Of a stretch of DNA of 64,000 nucleotides, positions 47,036-57,555 are shown in pieces. This DNA comes from Hydrogenophilales bacterium (GTDB lineage: Bacteria > Pseudomonadota > Gammaproteobacteria > Burkholderiales > Thiobacillaceae), in the NCBI GenBank assembly GCA_016719465.1, contig JADJYY010000011.1, forward strand, positions 1-64,000, in the 5' to 3' direction. The notes beneath the pieces were generated by a model. The model did no database searches, was not told the DNA's origin, and saw nothing but the letters and a program-made list of their open reading frames with translations. Numbering within the stretch: position 1 is the stretch's first letter; every line of letters starts with the position of its first letter. A program made the translations under genes and the position numbers.

Positions 47036-48706
47036 TCAGGACTGACCCTCGCCCCCCTGATGCGCCTCCGGGGGACGGGCGGGTTCCGCATACCACTGGT
47101 CCTTGACGACCAGCTTGGGTTGTTCGGGATCTCCCTCGTAGGCCGGGGTCATGATGGCCACGCCGTACTCGTTGAAGACATCGAGGATGTTGCGGTGCAG
47201 GTCGGTGTAGATGCGATTCATCTCCGCCGGCCGGTCGCAGTAGGCGTTGAGCTCGTAGGTGACGGCGAAGTCTCCCAGGGATTTCTGCAGGATGAACGGG
47301 GCCGGTTCCCGCAACGCCCCCGGCGTGCGGGATGCCGCCAGCAGCAGCATGGCCTCAACCTGGCGCCAGGGCGTGTCGTAGCCGATGCCGACGGTGGTAT
47401 GCAGGATCAGCCCCCGGGTGCGGGCCAGGGTGCTGTAGTTGGTCACGTTGCTGTTGAGGATGAGGGAATTCGGGATGACGATTTCCTCGTTCTTGGGGGA
47501 ACGCACGTGGGTGACCTGCAGGCGCACCTCGGACACGTCCCCCAGGACTTCGCCCACCTGGATGCGGTCGCCGACCCGGAACGCTCGCCGGTAGGTCATG
47601 GAGTAGCCGGCGATGATGTTGGCGATGATGGACGAGGAGCCGAGGGAAAACATCACGCCCAGGAAGATCGATATGCCCTTGAAAGCGTCCGAGTTCGACC
47701 CGGGGATATAGGGGTAGGCCACCACCAGGGCGAAGGCGATCACCAGCAGGCGCACGATGCGATAGGTCGGCCAGGACCACTCCGCGTCGAAGCCCTCCAG
47801 CTTTACCGAGCCCTGGTCGACGGCGCCGAAGAACAGTTGCAGCGTTTTCAGCACGTAACGCGTCACGAACGCCAGGATCAGCAGGAAGACCAGGCTGGGA
47901 ATCGACTCCACCAGGCCCGTGCCCATGGTCACCAGCGGCGCGGCGATCACGTCGAGCAGGCCCGAGGCCAGCCAGCGGCTGCCCGGGAACTGCTGGAGGG
48001 TGAAATGCAGCGCCAGATAGACGCCCGTCAGCGCCAGCAGCACATACACGGTGCCGATGATTTTTCGCAGCCCGCCCCATAAATGTTCGGCGTGCAGCAC
48101 CTTGAAGCCCTGGATGCTCAGGTGCTCGAGACGCGCGCGGTAGCGGCCCTCCAGAATGACCGCGATGCGCCGGTGCAGCCGCCACAGGCCATACATCCAG
48201 ACCGCCAGCGCCGCCAGGGCGCCAGCCGCGTAGCCCGCGCTCCGCGCCAGGGCCTGGGGCTCCCGGTCGCTGCGATAACGGACGATGGCGCTCGCGATAT
48301 TGCGCGCGTAGGCCAGGGCGACGATCGGGCGCTCGAGGTCGTCGATGCGCGCATCCGCGTCGAACACCGTCATCAGGAGTTGCTCGCCGGCGACGACGGC
48401 GCTGCCCTGGGGCCGCTCGGCCACCCTGATCGCGTCGGCGGAAACGCCCGGGTCGCGGGCGGCCTTGACGATCCTGCCGACGATGTCCGCCGCGCGCTTC
48501 TCGGCCGGATAGGCCGTGATGCCGCGAACCTGGAACAGGGTGACCCCATCGACGGTCACCGGCGCCAGGTGGATGGCATCCGCCATCTCATGGCTGGCGG
48601 TGTGCTCGGCGCGCGCGGGCGTTGCCGGTTCGGCGCCATCGGCGGCCAGGGCGGGAAGGGCAAGGATGCCGAGGAGCCAAAGCAGGAGGAGGATCGGTGT
48701 TCGCAT
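47036..48706 (-). CDS. MscS-type mechanosensitive channel
   Basis: Tension-gated channel by family. A signal peptide (about 1-21) precedes a periplasmic domain (about 22-155), about five transmembrane helices and the MscS core. The pore helix region and beta domain contain GVMFSLGSSSIIANIIAGYS, TYRRAFRVGDRIQVGEVLGD, and EEIVIPNSLILNSNVTNYS. The C-terminal alpha/beta part ends GGEGQS. The 556 residues put it in the larger MscS subgroup. It starts with ATG 48706; the next upstream gene is divergent. It is probably a single-gene unit. Confidence 0.92.
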   Translation of the reverse strand: MRTPILLLLWLLGILALPALAADGAEPATPARAEHTASHEMADAIHLAPVTVDGVTLFQVRGITAYPAEKRAADIVGRIVKAARDPGVSADAIRVAERPQGSAVVAGEQLLMTVFDADARIDDLERPIVALAYARNIASAIVRYRSDREPQALARSAGYAAGALAALAVWMYGLWRLHRRIAVILEGRYRARLEHLSIQGFKVLHAEHLWGGLRKIIGTVYVLLALTGVYLALHFTLQQFPGSRWLASGLLDVIAAPLVTMGTGLVESIPSLVFLLILAFVTRYVLKTLQLFFGAVDQGSVKLEGFDAEWSWPTYRIVRLLVIAFALVVAYPYIPGSNSDAFKGISIFLGVMFSLGSSSIIANIIAGYSMTYRRAFRVGDRIQVGEVLGDVSEVRLQVTHVRSPKNEEIVIPNSLILNSNVTNYSTLARTRGLILHTTVGIGYDTPWRQVEAMLLLAASRTPGALREPAPFILQKSLGDFAVTYELNAYCDRPAEMNRIYTDLHRNILDVFNEYGVAIMTPAYEGDPEQPKLVVKDQWYAEPARPPEAHQGGEGQS

Positions 48707-49155
48707 TGTCAGCTTTCAGGTAAGGAGCATTTCACGCCCCGCCAGCCAGGGAGCGTGCGTGCAACCCGGGCGAGCCGGCGGCCCGCCGCAACTCGGGCTC
48801 AAAGTCTGGATGCAGGCGGGCCAAGCGCATGATGTCAGAAAGTAGGTTTCGGTTGAGCACCCCCAGGGCCGGGCCGCGCCCAACCCACCCCCCGAGGGGG
48901 AAAAGAAAACTCGGGGCGGCCCTGCATTTTCTTGAGAGCGACAGGCTTATAGCAAATATTCCCTCGGGTTATGACTGAAACATGCAAGCGGATGCCCGGA
49001 ACATGCCCGCCCCGGGCGTGGGCTTGCCTCGATCCGCCAGGCCGCTGGCATGAAATATCCGGGGTAATTGTCTATCCTTCGGCTCCAGGAACAGTCAGCA
49101 TCCTTTCCCATCGCCGACCCCGGCCCGCCAACCCCCACCTCCCGACCGAGCCAAC
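48707..49155. other. Divergent gap between mscS and the AI-2E family gene
   Basis: A gap of 449 bases. On the plus strand, TTGAGA (48932-48937), 17 bases, then AATATT (48955-48960) could be a promoter about 190 bases upstream of the next gene; the -10 match is weak. Frames here have no recognisable protein. No repeat found. Confidence 0.45.
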
Positions 49156-50232
49156 ATGAACCCCAAACCGCGCGACCTCGCCCAGATGACCCTGGGCATC
49201 CTCTTCATCGCGGGCCTGATCGCCGCCTCGTTCTGGATATTGCGGCCGTTCCTGCCGGCGATCATCTGGGCCACCATGGTGGTGGTGGCCACCTGGCCGG
49301 TGATGCGGGCGCTCCAGGCCCGATTGTGGGGCAGGCGTTCGCTGGCGGTGGCGGTGATGACGCTCATGCTGCTCCTGGTCCTGATCGTGCCCCTGTCCCT
49401 GGCTATCGCCACCCTGGTGGACAATGCCGACCGCATCGTCGACTGGGCGAAGTGGCTCGCCGATCTCAAGCTGCCGCCCCCGCCGGACTGGATCGTCGGG
49501 CTTCCCGTGGTCGGCGCCAAAGTCCAGCAATTCTGGCAACAGTTCGCCGCCGCGGGCGTCGAGGAGTTCACCGTCAAGCTCACGCCATACGTGGGGGTCG
49601 TCACCCAATGGTTCGCCTCCGAGGTGGGAAGCTTCGGCATGGTGTTCCTGCAGTTTCTGCTCACCGTGCTCATCGCCGCCATCCTCTACGCGGGCGGGGA
49701 ATCAGCCGCGGCCTGGCTGAAGGCCTTCGGCCATCGCCTGGCCGGGGCGCGCGGCGAGGATGCCGTGGTGCTGGCCGGCAAGGCGATTCGCGGCGTCGCC
49801 CTGGGCGTGGTGGTGACCGCCCTCGCCCAGTCGGCCCTGGGCGGCATCGGCCTGGCGGTGGCCGGAGTGCCGATGGCTCCGGTGCTGACCGCGGTGATGT
49901 TCATGCTGTGTATCGCCCAGCTCGGCCCCATCCTCATCCTGGCCCCGGCGGTGGTCTGGCTCTACTGGAGCGGGGATAATGCCTGGGGGACTTTTCTGCT
50001 GGTGTGGACCCTGATCGTCGGCAGCCTGGACAATTTCCTGCGTCCCTACCTGATCAAGAAAGGGGCCGACCTGCCCCTGCTGCTGATCCTCGCCGGCGTG
50101 ATCGGCGGCATGATTACCCTGGGCCTGGTGGGCATCTTCGTCGGCCCGGTGATCCTGGCCGTGAGTTACACGCTCATCGATGCCTGGGTCAAGACGGATT
50201 CCCAACCCCCGTCCGAGGGCATCGGACACTGA
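49156..50232 (+). CDS. AI-2E family (PerM/YdiK-like) membrane protein
   Basis: Eight-helix permease-like protein, related to TqsA/PerM; members export diverse small molecules or ions. The 358 residues have a hydrophobic N-terminal pair (MTLGILFIAGLIAASFWILR), a long soluble loop (about 90-150) and a signature C-terminal half: VTALAQSALGGIGLAVAGVP, then SLDNFLRPYLIKKGADLPLL and GGMITLGLVGIFVGPVILAV. No quorum-sensing genes are nearby, so AI-2 transport is not implied. A SYLF gene follows after 12 bases and is probably co-transcribed. Confidence 0.92.
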   Translation: MNPKPRDLAQMTLGILFIAGLIAASFWILRPFLPAIIWATMVVVATWPVMRALQARLWGRRSLAVAVMTLMLLLVLIVPLSLAIATLVDNADRIVDWAKWLADLKLPPPPDWIVGLPVVGAKVQQFWQQFAAAGVEEFTVKLTPYVGVVTQWFASEVGSFGMVFLQFLLTVLIAAILYAGGESAAAWLKAFGHRLAGARGEDAVVLAGKAIRGVALGVVVTALAQSALGGIGLAVAGVPMAPVLTAVMFMLCIAQLGPILILAPAVVWLYWSGDNAWGTFLLVWTLIVGSLDNFLRPYLIKKGADLPLLLILAGVIGGMITLGLVGIFVGPVILAVSYTLIDAWVKTDSQPPSEGIGH

Positions 50233-50244
50233 ATGGAGAAGACC

Positions 50245-50973
50245 ATGAGGACCCATCACCGCTTTAGCATGCACTTCTGGATGAGCTGTGCCCTTGCCTT
50301 GTGTGTATCGTTCCCCGCCACGGCCGAGGAGGTCGCCGTGCCCGCGGAGTTGCAGCAGCACGTGGATTCGGCGACCCAGGTGTTCGACAGCATCATCAAG
50401 GTCGATCTCGCCCCCCAGAGGCGGGCCTTGCTCGAACAGGCGCTCAAGGACGCCCATGGCTTCGCGGTATTCCCGAATATCCAGAAGGTGGGCGTGGGGA
50501 TATCCATGATCCAGGGAACCGGCGTGCTGGCCTATCGGGATCGGGACGGCGAATGGAGCCCGCCCATTCCCCTGCTGGTGCGGGGCACCAGTACCGGCCC
50601 CCATTTCGGCGCCAGCCTTTATGACACCCTGGTGGTGATCAAGTCTCCCGCCGCCATCGAGCGCATGCTCAGCGGACAACTGCGACTGGAAGGCAAGGAA
50701 GCGACCGGGCCGATCCAGCACGCCATGTCCCCCGAGCGGGATATCGTCGCCTATGCCAGGAACCGCGGCATCTCGGCCGGCCTGTCCCTGGATGACATCC
50801 ACATCAGCCTGAATCAGCAGGCCATCGCCGCGCTATACGGCAGAACGGTGGAGCCGCGAGAAATCATGAGCGGGCAAAAGCCCTCCCTGCGCCGTCCGCC
50901 CTGCGCGCAGAAGTTCCTGGAAAGCGCCAACCAGCTTGCCGGCAAGTCGGCCAACACCACCTACTGGAAATAA
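50245..50973 (+). CDS. Secreted SYLF/YSC84-type protein, larger copy
   Basis: A signal peptide (about 1-27, ending SFPATAEEV) precedes a SYLF-type domain: LLEQALKDAHGFAVFPNIQK, VGVGISMIQGTGVLAYRDRD, SLYDTLVVIKSPAAIERMLS and YARNRGISAGLSLDDIHISL. The C-terminal extension (about 205-242) has PPCAQKFLESANQLAG. GGAGAAGACC before ATG 50245 decides the start over ATG 50233. It lies 12 bases after the AI-2E permease gene and 51 before the HD-GYP gene, all same strand. Lipid-binding is known for relatives; role here unknown. Confidence 0.88.
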   Translation: MRTHHRFSMHFWMSCALALCVSFPATAEEVAVPAELQQHVDSATQVFDSIIKVDLAPQRRALLEQALKDAHGFAVFPNIQKVGVGISMIQGTGVLAYRDRDGEWSPPIPLLVRGTSTGPHFGASLYDTLVVIKSPAAIERMLSGQLRLEGKEATGPIQHAMSPERDIVAYARNRGISAGLSLDDIHISLNQQAIAALYGRTVEPREIMSGQKPSLRRPPCAQKFLESANQLAGKSANTTYWK

Positions 50974-51024
50974 GCCTCCGGGAGGCGGGCGGGGTGATGC
51001 CCTTCAGTCCTGAGGAAAGCTCGC

Positions 51025-52356
51025 ATGCATCGTCGAAACTACTCCCTCGGGACCTTCGTGGGACGAGTACTGCCGCTGCAATTGCTCGCGGCCACCCTGG
51101 TGCTTGCCCTGGTGTTGGGTGCCCTGGCCTTCCTGCGCGACCAGGACAGGATCGGGGTCGAGGTCGCGCAGGAGGCGCGCCTGCGCCTGGAGTTGATCCG
51201 CCTGGGAGCCGCCCGGCTCGAACGTGAGGAGGGGCTGGACGCCAGGACGGCGGCGGGGCGCGCGCTGGATGGAATCCAGGCGCGGACGCCGGCGCTGCGC
51301 TTCGGCGAGTTTACCCAGGTGCGGCTTTACGATGCCGGCGGCCGTGTCCTGCTGGAACGCGCCTCTCCGGAGGCGGTCCGCGCCGCTCGCCCGCCGGCGG
51401 TGTCGGAGGCTCGGCCCGGGCAATTCCCGCCAGTGGATGGCCACGCCATCGAGCGCCTGCGCATCGAGGGACGTCCCCATCTCCACATCATGCTGTCTCT
51501 CTCCAGGGCGGCCGGCGGCACGGTCGCCCATGCCGAGGGCCTGTTCCGACTGTCCGACACGACCCTCGCCCAGATCCGCCGCCAAGCCCTGAACGGCATG
51601 CTGTACACGGCCATGATCGTGGCCGTCACGGCATTGATGCTCTACCCGGTGATCCTGAGGCTGACCCGGCGCCTGGCCCACCATTCCGAAAATCTGCTGG
51701 AGGCCAACCTGGAAACGCTGGAGGTGCTGGGCGGCGCGATCGCCAAGCGCGACAGCGACACCGATGCCCACAACTTCCGCGTCACGCTGTATGCCCTGCG
51801 TCTGGCGGAGGCCTCGGGCCTGGACGAGGGGCGCATGCGCGGCCTGATCAAGGGCGCCTTCCTGCATGACGCGGGCAAGATCGGCATCCGTGATGACATC
51901 CTGCACAAGCCCGGGCGCCTCGACGCGGACGAATTCCGGATCATGCGGACCCACGTCGAACATGGCCTGGATATCGTCAAGCACAGCTCCTGGCTCGCCC
52001 AGGCCCAGGACGTGGTCGGTTGCCACCACGAGAAATATGACGGCAGCGGCTATCCCCGGGGGCTGGCCGGGGACGCCATTCCCCTGGAGGCGCGCATCTT
52101 CGCCATCGCCGACGTGTTCGACGCCCTCACTTCCCGGCGCCCCTACAAGGAGCCCCTTTCCTACGCGGCCACCATGGCCATCCTGGAGGAAGGGCGCGGT
52201 ACGCACTTCGACCCCACGCTGCTGGACCGCTTCGCCGGCATCGCACCCCGACTCCATGCCGAGTATTCCGGCCGCGACGACGCTCGCTTGCGCGAGGAAT
52301 TGCGCGGCATCGTGCGGCGCTTCTTCGTCGGCGGCCTCGACACGCTGGAGGCCTGA
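51025..52356 (+). CDS. HD-GYP domain cyclic-di-GMP phosphodiesterase, membrane-bound
   Basis: Hydrolyses cyclic di-GMP by family. One N-terminal transmembrane helix (about 17-38), a periplasmic domain (about 40-190), a second helix (about 192-212) and a cytoplasmic HD-GYP domain. Catalytic motifs are DAHNFRVTLYA (metal His), KGAFLHDAGKIGIRDDILHK (HD), VGCHHEKYDGSGYPRGLAG (HH and GYP) and ADVFDALTSRRPYKEP. All expected metal-binding residues appear present, so activity is likely. The 443 residues are normal. It ends the plus-strand run that starts with the AI-2E gene. Confidence 0.95.
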   Translation: MHRRNYSLGTFVGRVLPLQLLAATLVLALVLGALAFLRDQDRIGVEVAQEARLRLELIRLGAARLEREEGLDARTAAGRALDGIQARTPALRFGEFTQVRLYDAGGRVLLERASPEAVRAARPPAVSEARPGQFPPVDGHAIERLRIEGRPHLHIMLSLSRAAGGTVAHAEGLFRLSDTTLAQIRRQALNGMLYTAMIVAVTALMLYPVILRLTRRLAHHSENLLEANLETLEVLGGAIAKRDSDTDAHNFRVTLYALRLAEASGLDEGRMRGLIKGAFLHDAGKIGIRDDILHKPGRLDADEFRIMRTHVEHGLDIVKHSSWLAQAQDVVGCHHEKYDGSGYPRGLAGDAIPLEARIFAIADVFDALTSRRPYKEPLSYAATMAILEEGRGTHFDPTLLDRFAGIAPRLHAEYSGRDDARLREELRGIVRRFFVGGLDTLEA

Positions 52357-52415
52357 GCCCGGACGGGATCGGCCCGCTATTCCTTAACGTGAAAGTCGCA
52401 GCGACTTCTCGAAGC

Positions 52416-52457
52416 TCCCCTCTCCCGCAAGCGGGAGAGGGGCTGGGGGTGAGGGAA
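52416..52457. repeat. GC hairpin element between convergent genes
   Basis: Stem CCCCTCTCCCGC / GCGGGAGAGGGG with loop AA; followed by CTGGGGGTGAGGG. It belongs to the class found in gcvPA and after tpx (CTCCCCCGCAAGCGGGGGAG). A small hairpin AAGTCG/CGACTT (52391-52407) precedes it. Lying between two convergent genes, it may help termination. Confidence 0.7.
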
Positions 52458-52505
52458 ACGGGCATGGCTTTCATGCTTCAGGGTGTCTTCTCAAAGCCAT
52501 GTCCG

Positions 52506-53528
52506 TTAACCCAGAAATCGTTGCGCCTCGCGCAGGAAATCCGGCGGCGGCGGCAGGTCCGCCCGCTCGATCCGGATCAGGCGCACCACGACGCTGCGGC
52601 CCACCGAGTTATGCAGGGTGGCGAGGGTGATTTCTGGCGCCATTTCGCTGGCTTGCGCCTGCTTCACCCCCTGGCGATCGACGCATAGCGTGACGCGCTC
52701 GGCACGCAGGTTCTCCTCCGCCCGGGCCAGCACGTCCACCAGGATGTCGAGATGGGATTCGAGCAAGCCGGTGCCGAGGGCGCCAAGTTGGGCATCGATC
52801 TCCCGGATGCGCTGTTGCAGCGCCCGCGGGTCGGCGGACGCTTCGTCCGTCTCTCCGCCCCCATCGTCGCCGAATCCCCATCCCCCGGCCCGCAGGGCCG
52901 CGAGCTTGCCGCGCATCAGGCCGCGTTCCTGTTCCAGATCCGCGCGCTCGCCCTGGATGTCGGCGAAACGGACCAGGGCGAGGGTGAGCAGGTGGTCGAA
53001 GGCGCGGCGCTTGAGCAGGCGCCGCGTGTCGTCCTCCACGGCGGTGGGATCCACCACGCGGTGTTTGTTGAAGCCCACCGTCACCTGGGCCACGTCATGG
53101 CGCAACTGGTCGCCCTCGATGGCCATGCCCAGGACATTGCGTTCCCGCGGTTCCATGATGAGCAGGCCGAGGACGCGCTCGGCCACCAAGCCATCGTGCG
53201 TTTTTTGCCATTGCCGCAACTCGGCGTCCCGGGACAGGACCTCGTTCATGTGGTCGGCCGAGGCGAAATAGGCCCTCAGTTCGGCGTCGGCGCCGTAATT
53301 GCGCCGGTTCATCACGAGCGGGGGCGGGAGCTTGTCCACCAGTTCCACCACGTGGTCGATGGCGTGGATCACGGCGGGCCGCAGGCGCTTCTTGTGGCCG
53401 GACACGGCCCGCAGGCGCGGGTCGGTGCCGTCGATGGCGCGCCCGATGGCGCGCGCGATCAGGTCCTCCGGATAGGTGCCCAGCTTGTCGGCGCCCGGTC
53501 GGAATATGGATTGAAAAAGCTTGAACAT
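52506..53528 (-). CDS. Hypothetical protein, helical, unknown
   Basis: I recognise no domain. The 340 residues start MFKLFQSIFRPGADKLGTYP. The protein has Arg/Ala/Leu-rich helical segments: AGHKKRLRPAVIHAIDHVVE-like near 45-65, FDHLLTLALVRFADIQGERADLEQE (a likely coiled coil, about 200-225), and RALQQRIREIDAQLGALGTG (about 250-270). It contains no signal peptide or membrane helix, so it is presumably cytoplasmic. It follows, in the same orientation, the SulP gene 1 (stop to start about 90 bases) and may share its transcript. Confidence 0.7.
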   Translation of the reverse strand: MFKLFQSIFRPGADKLGTYPEDLIARAIGRAIDGTDPRLRAVSGHKKRLRPAVIHAIDHVVELVDKLPPPLVMNRRNYGADAELRAYFASADHMNEVLSRDAELRQWQKTHDGLVAERVLGLLIMEPRERNVLGMAIEGDQLRHDVAQVTVGFNKHRVVDPTAVEDDTRRLLKRRAFDHLLTLALVRFADIQGERADLEQERGLMRGKLAALRAGGWGFGDDGGGETDEASADPRALQQRIREIDAQLGALGTGLLESHLDILVDVLARAEENLRAERVTLCVDRQGVKQAQASEMAPEITLATLHNSVGRSVVVRLIRIERADLPPPPDFLREAQRFLG

Positions 53529-53620
53529 ACGCGTGCCTCCAGTCGGCGCAATTCCATGTGAACGAGCGAACGTATCCCCGGCGCCCGCCGGACTGGAAAC
53601 CAGCCCGGACCGGGGTACGC

Positions 53621-55414
<1,794 letters not shown>

Positions 55415-55755
55415 GTAAACAGCATGGAATGTTATTCGGGGGGAGGCAAGACGATCATGCGGCCACATAGGAATCCGGGGTTCGCGGCCGTGGGGCCATT
55501 TGAAAATTCGTGTGATGAACAGCCCACGAGCCGCATGGCTTGCATGCGCGGGTGATTGGAGTCACCGACTTCCCGCTGGCGCAACCCGGCCAGGACCGCA
55601 TGCGGGGGAGGGGCGGGCCAGTCCCGTGGCAATGGCTACCGGAGCAAAGTCTGCTTGTCCGCGCCGGTTTTTGGCGTAGATTAGGCCTGTTTCCGGGTGC
55701 CCCGGATTGCCGCCGTCGGCAATGGCGGCGGCCAGAACTTCGAGGGGGGATCGGC
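55415..55755. other. Divergent gap between SulP copies 1 and 2
   Basis: A gap of 341 bases. On the plus strand TTGTCC (55655-55660), 16 bases, TAGATT (55677-55682) is a plausible weak promoter for copy 2, about 75 bases before its ATG. No gene or repeat seen. Confidence 0.45.
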
Positions 55756-57426
55756 ATGGCGGAAGAAATCATCGGGCGGCGTGATTGGCGCAAGTCGTTC
55801 GCCATGGACCTGCTCCCCGGACTGACAACCGCCGCGGTCGTCGTGCCGAAAGCCCTGGCCTACGCGACCATCGCCCAGTTGCCGGTGCAGGCGGGTCTCT
55901 TCGCCGCGCTGGTGCCGATGGCGGTGTATGCGGCCCTCGGCACCTCGCGACTGCTCTCGGTCAGCACCACCACGCCGATCGCGATCCTGTGCGCGACGGC
56001 GATCGGCGAAGCGCTGCGGCAGAATCCGGGTCTCGATCCGCTCACCGCCGCGGCGACGCTTTCCGTGCTGGTCGGGTTGATGCTGATGGCCGCCCGCGTC
56101 CTCAAAATGGGCTTCCTGGCGAATTTCATTTCCGAGCCGGTGCTGGTCGGATTCAAGGCGGGGGTGGGTTTCGTCATCGTCGTCGACCAGGTGCCCAAGC
56201 TGCTCGGCATCCACATCCACAAGGAAGGCTTCTTCCGCGATGTGCTGTCCATCTTCGGGCACCTGCCTGAACTCTCCTGGCCCACCCTCGCCGTCGCCCT
56301 GGGCACACTGGCGGTGATCTTCTTCGCCAAGCGCTTCCTGCCCAGGTCGCCGGCGCCCCTGCTGGCCGTGGCCGTCGGCATCGCCGCCTCGACCATCGTC
56401 GGACTGGAAGCGGCGGGCGTAAGCGTGGTGGGCTCGATCCAGGGCGGCTTCCCGATGCCGCAGTGGCCGCGGCCTTCCCTGTTCGAGGCCATGTGGCCGG
56501 CGGCCGCCGGCATCGCCCTGATCTCCTTCACCGAGTCCATCGCGGCGGCCCGCGCCTTCGTGCGGCCCGCCGATCCCCCCCTCGATGCGAATCGCGAACT
56601 CTTGGCCCTCGGCGCGGCGAATGCCGCGGGTGCGTTCATCGGCTCGATGCCCGCCGGCGGCGGTACCTCCCAGACGGCGGTGAGCCTTAACGCCGGTTCA
56701 CGGACCCAGGCCGCCTCCCTGGTGGTGGCGGCGGTAGCCTTCGCGACGCTGCTGTTCCTCGCGCCGGTGCTGGCGCTCATGCCGCACGCTACCCTGGCGG
56801 CGGTGGTCATCGCCTACTCCATCGGGCTGGTAGACCCGGCGGAGATGGCGGCCATTCGCCGCGTGCGCACCATGGAGTTTCGCTGGGCCCTGGTCGCCTG
56901 CCTCGGCGTGATGGTGCTGGGCACGCTCAAGGGCATCGTGGTCGCCATCGTGCTCTCGCTGTTGGGGCTCATGTACCTCGGCTACGACCCGAGGGTCGAT
57001 GAACTCCGCCGCAAGCCGGGCACGAATGTGTTCCGCCCGCGTTCACCCGAACATGCCGAGGACGAGGCGATCCCCGGCCTGCTCATTGCCCACCCCGAGG
57101 ACCGCCTTTACTTCGGCAATGCGGGCAACGTCGCGGGAAAATTGCAGGCCCTGGCCGAGGCCGCCGACCCCAAGGTTGTGCTGCTGGATTGCTCGGCGAT
57201 CCCGGGTTTCGAATACACCGCCCTCAAGATGCTGGTGGAGGGCGAGGAGCGGCAACGCAAGCAGGGCAGGGAACTCTGGCTTGCCGCCCTCAACCCCGAG
57301 GCGCTTGAACTTGTCCGGCGCACCCCCCTCGCCGAGCGGCTGGGGCAAGATAGGATGTTCGTTACAGTGGAGCAGGCGGTCGCCGCATTCGAGGCGAGGC
57401 AACCCGCCGGCGGCAGGGCAGGTTGA
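55756..57426 (+). CDS. SulP family anion transporter with STAS domain, copy 2
   Basis: Second SulP transporter, 556 residues, shorter than copy 1. Signatures: AVVVPKALAYATIAQLPVQA, TRLLSVSTTTPIAILCATAI-like (as SRLLSVSTTTPIAI), MPAGGGTSQTAVSLNAGSRT, and a STAS domain from about 440 with VVLLDCSAIPGFEYTALKML. In copies 1 and 3 the middle motif differs (ISSSSSRT, VTGADSRT), so the three are divergent paralogues rather than recent duplicates. The GGGGGGATC run before ATG 55756 is a ribosome-binding site. The substrate cannot be read from sequence. It is convergent with the CYTH gene downstream. Confidence 0.93.
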   Translation: MAEEIIGRRDWRKSFAMDLLPGLTTAAVVVPKALAYATIAQLPVQAGLFAALVPMAVYAALGTSRLLSVSTTTPIAILCATAIGEALRQNPGLDPLTAAATLSVLVGLMLMAARVLKMGFLANFISEPVLVGFKAGVGFVIVVDQVPKLLGIHIHKEGFFRDVLSIFGHLPELSWPTLAVALGTLAVIFFAKRFLPRSPAPLLAVAVGIAASTIVGLEAAGVSVVGSIQGGFPMPQWPRPSLFEAMWPAAAGIALISFTESIAAARAFVRPADPPLDANRELLALGAANAAGAFIGSMPAGGGTSQTAVSLNAGSRTQAASLVVAAVAFATLLFLAPVLALMPHATLAAVVIAYSIGLVDPAEMAAIRRVRTMEFRWALVACLGVMVLGTLKGIVVAIVLSLLGLMYLGYDPRVDELRRKPGTNVFRPRSPEHAEDEAIPGLLIAHPEDRLYFGNAGNVAGKLQALAEAADPKVVLLDCSAIPGFEYTALKMLVEGEERQRKQGRELWLAALNPEALELVRRTPLAERLGQDRMFVTVEQAVAAFEARQPAGGRAG

Positions 57427-57555
57427 TGCCCGCGTGACGGGTACCCATCGAGGTTCAGATTACGACGCCAGGCAATGCCGCCAGAGGCGGGGTTGCCGAT
57501 GGTCGAGTCCGAGGTTGCAGCCCACCCACCCGTTGCGGGGTGGCTCCAAGGTCAC

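Noticed and set aside
46918..47106. Short plus-strand frame over the inverted-repeat element
   Set aside because: It lies on the palindrome, has no ribosome-binding site and no homology that I recognise. It is explained by the repeat.
49156..50232. Quorum-sensing role for the AI-2E family permease
   Set aside because: The family is broad and no luxS or lsr genes are visible here.
57525..57543. Small hairpin (CCACCC/GGGTGG) between SulP copy 2 and the CYTH gene
   Set aside because: The stem is only 6 bp with no T tract, common by chance in DNA this rich in G and C.
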